15,294 nucleotides of DNA from Planctomycetota bacterium (GTDB lineage: Bacteria > Planctomycetota > UBA1135 > UBA2386): contig JAEUHU010000217.1 in the NCBI GenBank assembly GCA_016793305.1, forward strand, positions 1-15,294, written 5' to 3'. Position numbers and translations under genes: made by a program. Below the pieces are notes generated by a model. The model saw only the letters and a program-made list of their open reading frames with translations, did not search any database and was not told where the DNA came from. This document shows, piece after piece, positions 1 to 7,200 of the stretch. Position 1 is the first letter of the stretch, and each line of letters starts with the position of its first letter.

Positions 1-189
1 CAGATCGCTGTGCTGACCGCCCAGATCGCCGAGCTCACCGAGCACATGCAGCGGCACCCGAAGGACTACCACAGTCGCCACGGCCTGCTGCTGAAGGTCA
101 ACCGCCGCAACCGGCTGATGACCTACCTGCGCCGCACCGACGCTGCCAAGTACGCGCATCTCGCGGCCAAGCTCGGTCTGCGCAAGTGA
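1..189 (+). CDS. rpsO: 30S ribosomal protein S15, 3' portion (5' end outside window)
   Basis: Reading frame 1 is open from the first base and ends at TGA 187-189, giving the last 62 residues of S15. S15 is a primary 16S rRNA-binding protein of the small-subunit platform and is usually about 89 residues, so roughly the first 27 are missing here. The signature region HPKDYHSRHGLLLKVNRRN is present, followed by LMTYLRR and the C-terminal end LAAKLGLRK. The conserved His/Asp/Ser-Arg cluster that contacts the three-way junction of 16S rRNA is visible. The next gene on the same strand is pnp, the classic rpsO-pnp order of many bacteria, which supports the identification. Nothing looks broken; only the window edge truncates it. 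Confidence 0.96.
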   Translation, partial: QIAVLTAQIAELTEHMQRHPKDYHSRHGLLLKVNRRNRLMTYLRRTDAAKYAHLAAKLGLRK

Positions 190-375
190 TCCAGTGCGGA
201 GAGTGACCCAGCAACCGAACCCAGCGGCGCCCGAGCGGGGCCGCGGGGTCGGATCGGCTGGTTCGCCTCGGTTGGCGCGCGCGGGTTCTCACCCGATCGA
301 CCGCCTTCGACCGATAGAAGCAGAAACGTTCCAAGAAGAAGTTGTCGGGACCACTCGTTCTGGAGTGCGTCCCTC

Positions 376-394
376 GGCGGCGCTGAGCGCCGCC
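376..394 (+). promoter_or_regulatory. Perfect 8-bp hairpin, first of a tandem pair in the pnp leader
   Basis: The arms GGCGGCGC (376-383) and GCGCCGCC (387-394) are exact reverse complements around the triloop TGA. There is no T-run downstream. It sits two bases before a second perfect hairpin, which makes a designed RNA structure more likely than chance in GC-rich DNA. Confidence 0.5.
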
Positions 395-396
395 GC

Positions 397-415
397 GGCC
401 GACTCGAAGTCGGCC
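397..415 (+). promoter_or_regulatory. Perfect 8-bp hairpin, second of a tandem pair in the pnp leader
   Basis: The arms GGCCGACT (397-404) and AGTCGGCC (408-415) pair exactly around the triloop CGA. The same triloop size and stem length as the preceding hairpin suggest a coaxially stacked pair of stems in the leader RNA, possibly a processing or binding site. Function is not shown by the sequence. Confidence 0.5.
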
Positions 416-496
416 ACCTCGTTCCCGCCGCGCAGTTCGCGTCGGGACACCCTCGATCCCGGGTCCACGATGCCGGGGTCACCTTCGCGGTCGGCA

Positions 497-508
497 CCGA
501 CATGTCGG
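497..508. promoter_or_regulatory. Perfect 12-bp palindrome upstream of pnp
   Basis: CCGACATGTCGG is its own reverse complement. It is preceded by another copy of the half-site orientation GTCGG (490-494), so three GTCGG/CCGAC elements occur within 19 bases. A dimeric repressor operator or an RNA fold are both possible; nothing in the window identifies a cognate protein. Confidence 0.3.
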
Positions 509-570
509 GCGCCGCGATTCCCCCGGCCTGACGCACACCGCGTCGGACGCCGGACGGCGGGCCGATCCCG

Positions 571-589
571 CCACGCCCCGTCGGCGTGG
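571..589 (+). promoter_or_regulatory. 7-bp hairpin about 65 bases upstream of the pnp start
   Basis: The arms CCACGCC (571-577) and GGCGTGG (583-589) pair exactly around the loop CCGTC. It lies close enough to the pnp start to affect translation initiation or leader processing. It has no T-tract, so termination is unlikely. Confidence 0.4.
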
Positions 590-641
590 GCCCCATGTGG
601 GGGCAGCCGGCGGATGGCGCGACAAGCAATGAAGTGAGTGC

Positions 642-646
642 AAGGA
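642..646 (+). promoter_or_regulatory. Shine-Dalgarno sequence of pnp
   Basis: AAGGA ends 8 bases before ATG 655. It decides the pnp start in favour of 655 over the in-frame ATG at 586, which has no such sequence. It is the only clear Shine-Dalgarno sequence seen at any of the complete genes in this window. Confidence 0.7.
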
Positions 647-654
647 AAGCAGAC

Positions 655-3600
655 ATGGCCAGCAAGAAGAAGGCACAAGAGTCCGGTTCGACCCCCTCGT
701 CCCAGCCGCCGCGCGCGCCGCGCGGCCGCAAGCCCGCCGCCCGTGACGGCGGTCGCAGCAAGGAGCCGGAGCACGGCGCTCCGACCGAGCGCGCCACCGA
801 ACGCCCCGCGACGGCGCCGAAGGCCCGCGGTTCGGCGGGCAAGGTGGTCGTCGAGCGCACGATCGGCGGTCGCACGCTGACGCTCGAGACCGGCCGCATG
901 GCGAAGTTGTCCGACGGCGCCGTCGTCGCCCGCTATGGCGACACCATGGTGCTGGCGACGGTGAACAGCCAGAAGGCGATGGACGGCATCGACTTCTTCC
1001 CGCTGACCGTCGACTACCGCGAGAAGACCTCGGCGATCGGTGTGATCCCGGGCGGGTTCTTCAAGCGCGAAGGCCGGCCGTCGACGAAGGAGATCCTCGC
1101 CTGCCGCATCATCGACCGCTCGATCCGTCCGATGTTCCCGGACGGCTTCAAGCGCGAGGTGCAGGTGCTGTCGCAGGTGATGTCGGCCGATCGTGAGAAC
1201 GATCCCGACGTGCTGGCGGCGATCGCCAGCTTCGCCGCGCTGGCGATCAGCTCGGTGCCGAACGGCCGCACGCTCGGCATGGTCCGCATGGGCTACGTCG
1301 ACGGCAAGCTGGTCGTCAACCCGCTGTGGAGCCAGCTGCAGAGCGAGAACAACAAGCTCAACCTGACGGTCGCCGGCCACGCCGACGCGATCGCGATGGT
1401 CGAGGCCGGCGCCAAGGAGGTCGGCGAGGAGCTGATGCTCGAAGCGCTGGAGATGGCGCACGAGACCTGCAAGGTGATCGCCGGGATGATCGACGAACTG
1501 GCCGAGAAGGCCGGCAAGCCGAAGATGGCGTTCACGCCGCCGCAGAACGATCCGGAGCTGGTCGCGGCGATCGAGGACGAGTTCGGCAGCGAGTTGCGCA
1601 AGGCGCCGCTGACGATCGGCACGAAGCAGACGCGCAGCGCTGCGATCAAGGCCGCCAAGGAGAAGGCGCAGAAGAAGTTCCACGCTCCGCACGACGCCAG
1701 CGAGTCCGAGCAGAAGGCCTGGAACGCGAAGGTCTCGGAGATCCTCGGCGACATCGTCAAGGACGCCGAACGCCAGTCGATCCTGAAGGGCACGCGCGCC
1801 GACGGCCGCGACCACACGACGGTTCGCCCGATCACGATCGAGGTCGGCGTGTTGCCGCGAGTGCACGGCTCGGTGCTGTTCACCCGTGGTGAGACGCAGG
1901 CGCTCGGCGTCGTCACGCTGGGCGGCACCGACGACCAGCAGATCATCGACGGCCTGATGCCGGAGCCGAGGAAGCGCTTCCTGCTGCACTACAACTTCCC
2001 GCCGTTCTCGGTCGGTGAGGTGAAGCGCGTCGGCACGCCTGGTCGCCGCGAGATCGGCCACGGGGCGCTCGCCGAACGTGGTCTCGAGTCGGTGCTCCCG
2101 GCTCGCGAGGAGTTCCCCTACACGATCCGCATCACCAGCGAGATCCTCGAGAGCAACGGCAGCTCGTCGATGGCCACGGCCTGCTCCGGCACGTTGGCGA
2201 TGATGGACGCAGGTGTGCCCATCAAGCAGCCGGTCGCCGGCATCGCGATGGGCCTCGTGATGGAAGGCAAGAAGTACGCGATCCTGACCGACATCCTCGG
2301 CAGCGAGGACGCCTGCGGCGACATGGACTTCAAGGTCGTCGGCACCGGCCGTGGCATCACGGCCCTGCAGATGGACATCAAGTGCGAGGGCCTGACGCGC
2401 GCGATCATGGCGCAGGCGCTCGAGCAGGCGAAGAAGGGGCGCATGCACGTGCTGAACGAGATGCTGAAGGCGCTCGACAAGCCTCGCCAGCAGCTGAGCC
2501 CGAACGCGCCGCGCCTCGAATCGCTGACGGTCCCCAACGAGAAGATCGGCCTGATCATCGGCCCGGGTGGCAAGAACATCCGCGCGATGCAGGAGAACTT
2601 CGAGTGCAAGATCTCGATCGAGGACGGCGGCCTGTGCACCGTCACCGGCAGCAACTCGGAGAAGGTGATGGCCTGCGTCGCCCACATCAAGGCGATGACG
2701 GCCGAGGTCGAGCTGGGTGCGCTCTACGAGGGCCGCGTCACGGCGATCAAGGAGTTCGGCGCGTTCGTCGAGATCCTGCCTGGCCAGGAAGGCCTGGTGC
2801 ACGTGTCCGAGCTGTCGGACGGGTTCATCCGCGCCGTCACCGACGTGGTGCGCATCGGCGACACGCTGAAGGTCAAGGTCCTCGCGATCGACGACTTCGG
2901 CAAGGTCAAGCTGAGCCGCAAGGCCGTGCTGCTCGCCGAGCGTGGCGACGCGGCTCCGGCCGCCGAAGGTGGTGAGCCGGTCGCCGAGCGCCGTCCGCGC
3001 GAAGAACGCCCGATGCGCGAGGATCGTCCGGCCCGCGAGGATCGTCCGATGCGCGACGACCGCCCGCGTGGCGAGCGCTTCGAGCGTTCCGAACGTCCGG
3101 ACCGCGGCCCGCGCGAGTTCGGCGACCGTGGCCGCCCGGAGCGTGGCGACGATCGTCCGGCTCGCGAGGAGCGGCCGGTGCGTGAGGATCGACCGGCGCG
3201 TGAAGAACGACCGATGCGCGAGGATCGCCCGCGTGGCGATCGCCCGATGCGCGAGGATCGTCCGGCCCGGGAAGAGCGTCCGATGCGCGAGGATCGTCCT
3301 GTCCGCGAAGATCGTCCGATGCGCGACGACCGCGCGCGTGGCGACCGTCCGATGCGCGAGGAACGTCCGGCGCGTGAAGATCGCCCGGTGCGCGAGGAGC
3401 GCCCGGCTCGGGAAGAGCGTCCGATGCGCGACGACCGCCCGCGTGGCGACCGTCCGATGCGCGAGGAACGTCCGGCCCGTGAAGAACGTCCGATGCGCGA
3501 CGACCGCCCGCGCGGCGATCGACCGATGCGTGACGAGCGCCCGGTTCGCGAAGAGCGCCCGGCCCGCGAGGAGCGCCCGATGCGCGACGACCGTCCGCGT

Positions 3601-4128
3601 GGCGATCGGCCGATGCGCGAGGAGCGCCCGGCGCGCGAAGAGCGTCCGGCGCGCGAAGAGCGTCCGGCCCGCGAGGAGCGCCCGATGCGCGACGACCGCC
3701 CGCGTGGCGATCGGCCGATGCGCGAGGAGCGCCCGGCTCGCGAGGAACGCCCGGTTCGTGAGGAACGCCCGATGCGTGACGACCGCCCGCGTGGCGATCG
3801 GCCGATGCGCGACGACCGCCCGCGTGGGGATCGCCCGGTTCGCGAAGAGCGCCCGATGCGCACCGAGCGCCCGGGCCATGAGGAGCGCCCGATGCGTCAC
3901 GACCGCCCGGTGCGCGACGCCGCTGGGGTTCGTGAGCCTCGCGCCGAGGGTGAGCGCGGTGGCCGCGATCGTGGTCCCCGAATGCCGATGGCCGACTTCG
4001 ACGATGGGGACGTTCCTGCCCCCGCCGGTCGCGACGACGTCGGCAAGCTCGAGAGTCTCGACAGCGTGCTCGGCGAGGACCGTGGCGACCGCCGCGGGGA
4101 GCGCCGCCGCCCGCGTCGCGACGCCTGA
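655..4128 (+). CDS. pnp: Polyribonucleotide nucleotidyltransferase (PNPase) with long R/E/D-rich repeat tail
   Basis: PNPase is a trimeric cytoplasmic 3'-5' phosphorolytic exoribonuclease that releases nucleoside diphosphates. The 1157-residue product starts at ATG 655 behind AAGGA. In order: a low-complexity basic N-terminal extension (1-62) not found in short PNPases; RNase PH domain 1 (about 65-200, with GGFFKREGRPSTKE); the helical linker domain (about 300-375); and RNase PH domain 2 (about 383-610) with catalytic-type residues D552, D558 and K560 in SEDACGDMDFK, spaced as E. coli D486, D492 and K494. A KH domain (GPGGKNI at 636-642) and an S1 domain (about 688-757) follow. Family members usually end near residue 700-750. 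Here a polyampholyte tail of hexapeptide repeats covers 783-1087 and a charged end follows. The core looks fully active; the tail is presumably disordered and its role is unknown. Confidence 0.97.
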   Translation: MASKKKAQESGSTPSSQPPRAPRGRKPAARDGGRSKEPEHGAPTERATERPATAPKARGSAGKVVVERTIGGRTLTLETGRMAKLSDGAVVARYGDTMVLATVNSQKAMDGIDFFPLTVDYREKTSAIGVIPGGFFKREGRPSTKEILACRIIDRSIRPMFPDGFKREVQVLSQVMSADRENDPDVLAAIASFAALAISSVPNGRTLGMVRMGYVDGKLVVNPLWSQLQSENNKLNLTVAGHADAIAMVEAGAKEVGEELMLEALEMAHETCKVIAGMIDELAEKAGKPKMAFTPPQNDPELVAAIEDEFGSELRKAPLTIGTKQTRSAAIKAAKEKAQKKFHAPHDASESEQKAWNAKVSEILGDIVKDAERQSILKGTRADGRDHTTVRPITIEVGVLPRVHGSVLFTRGETQALGVVTLGGTDDQQIIDGLMPEPRKRFLLHYNFPPFSVGEVKRVGTPGRREIGHGALAERGLESVLPAREEFPYTIRITSEILESNGSSSMATACSGTLAMMDAGVPIKQPVAGIAMGLVMEGKKYAILTDILGSEDACGDMDFKVVGTGRGITALQMDIKCEGLTRAIMAQALEQAKKGRMHVLNEMLKALDKPRQQLSPNAPRLESLTVPNEKIGLIIGPGGKNIRAMQENFECKISIEDGGLCTVTGSNSEKVMACVAHIKAMTAEVELGALYEGRVTAIKEFGAFVEILPGQEGLVHVSELSDGFIRAVTDVVRIGDTLKVKVLAIDDFGKVKLSRKAVLLAERGDAAPAAEGGEPVAERRPREERPMREDRPAREDRPMRDDRPRGERFERSERPDRGPREFGDRGRPERGDDRPAREERPVREDRPAREERPMREDRPRGDRPMREDRPAREERPMREDRPVREDRPMRDDRARGDRPMREERPAREDRPVREERPAREERPMRDDRPRGDRPMREERPAREERPMRDDRPRGDRPMRDERPVREERPAREERPMRDDRPRGDRPMREERPAREERPAREERPAREERPMRDDRPRGDRPMREERPAREERPVREERPMRDDRPRGDRPMRDDRPRGDRPVREERPMRTERPGHEERPMRHDRPVRDAAGVREPRAEGERGGRDRGPRMPMADFDDGDVPAPAGRDDVGKLESLDSVLGEDRGDRRGERRRPRRDA
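3001..3915 (+). repeat. In-frame coding minisatellite: 18-nt units encoding [DE][DE]RP[MAV]R in the PNPase tail
   Basis: About 47 [DE]RPx motifs occur over 915 bases. The basic unit is six residues, for example EERPMR, EDRPAR, EERPVR, alternating with DDRPRG followed by a shortened DRPMR. A higher-order block of about 23 residues (EERPAR-EERPMR-DDRPRG-DRPMR) recurs in the second half. Units differ mainly at synonymous third positions (CGT/CGC, GAA/GAG, GAT/GAC), while RP is nearly invariant. All lengths are multiples of three, so slippage would keep the frame. A degenerate stretch (about 3076-3150, ERFERSERPDRGPREFGDRGR) interrupts the array near its start. Confidence 0.95.
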
Positions 4129-4149
4129 GGCCTGAGCAAAGGCGGAGAT

Positions 4150-4199
4150 CGCCGCGCGGTGACGGTGCCCCGTCGCCGCGCGGCGGGCCCTTGCGGCCC
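4150..4199 (+). terminator. Strong hairpin after pnp, terminator-like but without T-tract
   Basis: Bases 4150-4165 pair with 4170-4185 around the tetraloop TGCC: ten exact base pairs (CGCCGCGCGG/CCGCGCGGCG), one T-G wobble and five more exact pairs. A second small stem, GGGCC/GGCCC with loop CTTGC (4185-4199), overlaps its foot. It begins 22 bases after the pnp stop and ends before the next gene. There is no run of T, so it is either an atypical terminator or a 3'-end stabiliser of the pnp mRNA. Confidence 0.55.
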
Positions 4200-4227
4200 A
4201 CTCTCGGGCTCCTAGCATGAGCCGTCC

Positions 4228-7200
4228 ATGCCCCGCGCCATCGCCACGCGCCTGCTCCTTTTCATGGGCCTGGCAGCGCCTGTGCTGGCTCAGGATCCCG
4301 CGGAATTGGCCATCCCGGCTGGCAGTGCCGTCCTCGACGGCAGTTTGGCCGAATGGCCGGAAAGCCCGGCGATCTTGCTCGGCGAAAAGTCCCAACTGAT
4401 TGGACGCAAAGATGGTTGGGTTGATCCGGCCGATTTGTCGGCCGGCCTGCACCTGCGTGCAGATGCCAGCCACCTCTTGGTCGCTGGCTGGGTGGTGGAT
4501 GACCAGTTTGTGAACGAGCCGGAGCGGATCGATCGCTCCGACCGGATCGAGCTCTATCTGGACTTCGGGCCTGGAGATGGCGCAGAGCTGCTGAGCCAAC
4601 TGGTACTTCAGCCCTTGCAGGCGCGCACCTTCGCATGGTTCGAGCAACCAGGCGCCACCAGTGCCCAGACCGCCTCCCAGCTGGCCGGCCTTCGGGTCGT
4701 CGGCAAGCGCGTTGCCGCCACCCGCTACGAGTTCGAGGCGGCGATCCCGTTCCATCACTTCGTCGGCTTGCAACCCGGCGCTCGTCGGTGCCACGTGAAC
4801 GTGGTGTTGCGCGACTTCGATGCCCGGGACCAGGAGGCGCCGACCAGCCTGAGCTGGAGCGGACGCGATCCCGCGGAGCCAAAGGGCCTCGCGGCGGCCT
4901 CGTTGCCCGCTCCCGGGCCCCTGGTGGCAGCACCGACCGATCGCGCTGAGTGGTCGCAGGATCTGTTCGCCGACCTGCCGTATCTCCTGGTGCCGCTCGC
5001 GACGCTCGCCGGGATGGTGTTCCTGCTGCGTGGCTGGGCCTCGGTGCGTGGTCGCGCCCGCTGGCTGCGACCGCTGCTGGTGGGCGCCGGCCTGCTGGGC
5101 TTCGTGGCCGGCCTGGCCCTGCCGGCGATCCACTCGCACTGGCGAGCGAACGCCCAGCGAGAGCAGTTGGTGACGGCGCAGATGCGCCTGCAGGAGGAGC
5201 TCGGCAGGATGGCCGTGCTGGCCAGCTACCGGGGGCCGAGTCGCGACCACGCCCTGATGGAACTGCTGGCCGGCCGTCCGATCGCCCGCCAGCGCTACAC
5301 GACCTACCGCAGCCTGGCACAGCTGGCCCCCGGTCAGTTCGGACCGCCGCTGCGCGACTTCGGGGACCTGCCGGTCCGCGACTATTGGCTGCCCTTGCAG
5401 GCGTCGCGCTCGGAGCGCTTCCAGTTCGATCCGCCGGCGCGCGGCGGCCTGTTGCACGTGGTCGTCGGCCGGCCGTTCGTGCCACCGTTCTCGTTCGTGT
5501 CGCGACCGAACGGTCCACCGCCCCGTCTCGAGCTCGAACTCGACCACGGCGACGGCGACGTGCGGCGCGTCTCGCTCGACCTGTCGCGCCCGTTCCGCGA
5601 CTGCCAGTCCCTGGGCCGCGACGGCCACGAAGCGATCGCCACGCCGGTGCCGCTCGCGCGCGACCTGCGCGCGGTCACCGTGTCGGCCGTCCAAGGGGCC
5701 GACCTGCACCTCGTTGGCATGTCGCTCGAGGTGGAGGCCGGCAAGGTCGAGCCGCTCTGGCTCGGCGAGCCGACGCGCCAGGGGGTGCTGACCGACCTGC
5801 GCGGGCCATACCCGCTCGACGCGGGGCTCGAACTGGCGCCCGGCGCCACCGCCAAGGTGACGGTGCCGCGCCTGCCCGATCCGCCCGCCCGCGTGGTGTT
5901 CGTCTATCGCGCCATCTACCCACGGTTCGCGACGGCGATCCCGGGGGCCAGGGTCGGCGAGATCCTGCTGCACTTCAGCGACGGCAAGAAGCGCTCGCTG
6001 GTGCTCGAGCATCAGGTCAGCGTGTTCTACGAGCTGGCGGTCCACAACACCCGCGACGACCTGCCCGAGGGTTCGCCCGCGGCGATCGCGCTGTCCTGGG
6101 TCGACGACAAGCAGGAGCGGCACGTCAACCTCGCCTACCCGGTGCGCGACCTGCCGCGCGACGTCTCGCTCGAGGCGATCGAGTTCCGCAACCAGGCCGG
6201 CTACTGGATGCAGTTCCGGTCGGTGGTGTTCGTCAACGAGGGCTCGGCCGCGCCGCAGGATCCGGCCGACTCCCCGCTGCAGCGCGTCAACGACAAGGAG
6301 TTCGCCCTGAAGCCGGCCGCGCGCGAGCGGCTCGGCACGGGCATGGTCGCGATCTACCGAGGTGGGCGGCTCAGCGAGTCGAACCACCAGGGCGACGGGC
6401 CGGGCGCGCCCGCGACCTTGCCGCAGCCGACCGCCGGCGGCGGGGCGCACGTGCACGAGGAGCTGCTCGGCGACGGCACCCGGCGCGCGATGCGCTTCGC
6501 GCCGCTCGGCGGCGATGGCTGGGACGGGGCCGTGCTGGCGGTCGGCGAACTCGACCGCGACTGGGAGTTCGCGGCGCTGTTCGCCAACCGGCTCGGGCTC
6601 GGGCTGTGCCTGTTGAGCGCACCGTTCCTGCTGGTGCTGCTCAGCGAACTGCTCGCCGCGGCCACCAACCTGCGCCTGCGCCTGATGGCGGTGACGATGG
6701 TCGCATCCCTGGCGCCGCTCGGCCTGCTGTCGCTGGTGCTCGTCCAGGTGCTCGAAGGGGGCCACGACGCCGAGGTGGCGCAGAGCCTGCGCACGGCGGT
6801 GCGCAGCGCCACCGCGCAGCTCGACGACCAGAAGACGAAGGTGCGCAGCTCGGCGCAGCAGTGGCTCGCGGGCCTGTCGGGAGCGATCGCCGGTCGCACC
6901 AAGGGGCTCGACGAGGCCCAGTTCGTCGCCGCCGTGCCCGGCATCACCGCCGAACTGCAGAAGCTGCTCGGCAGCCAGCTGCCTCCCGATTGGCGCGGCG
7001 GGTTCCTGCGGCTCGATTGGGTGCCGCGGCGCGGCAAGGCGGCGGCGGCGCCGATCGCATTGTTCGCCGGGGACCGGCAGCGCGCTGGAGGCGAGCTGCA
7101 GGCGCGCCTCGAGCCTGGCGTGTTCGTGCAGTGGGGCGTGATGCTGCTCGGGGTGCGCGCCGAACAGGCGCTCGGCGACGGGCAGCTCGTGCTGACGGCG

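Larger units (their letters stand above)
190..654 (+). promoter_or_regulatory. rpsO-pnp intergenic region and pnp mRNA leader
   Basis: These 465 bases separate rpsO and pnp and hold no convincing gene. A GTG-initiated frame begins at 194 and ends at 637, but it has no ribosome binding site, no recognisable domain and a low-complexity R/S/P/A composition. What can be seen is secondary structure: two perfect hairpins side by side (376-394, 397-415), a perfect 12-bp palindrome (497-508) and a 7-bp hairpin (571-589). No T-tract follows any of them, so a simple intrinsic terminator after rpsO is not evident. No credible -35/-10 pair was found. In E. coli the pnp leader folds into an RNase III-cleaved stem through which PNPase controls its own mRNA; a similar role here is inference. 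Confidence 0.55.

Noticed and set aside
194..637. GTG-started 147-residue frame in the rpsO-pnp gap
   Set aside because: No ribosome binding site, no domain, R/S/P/A-rich composition typical of chance frames in GC-rich DNA, and it overlaps several hairpins.
3001..3915. Short regular repeats that could suggest a CRISPR array
   Set aside because: Units are contiguous 15-18-nt coding repeats with no spacers, in frame with PNPase and varying at synonymous sites.
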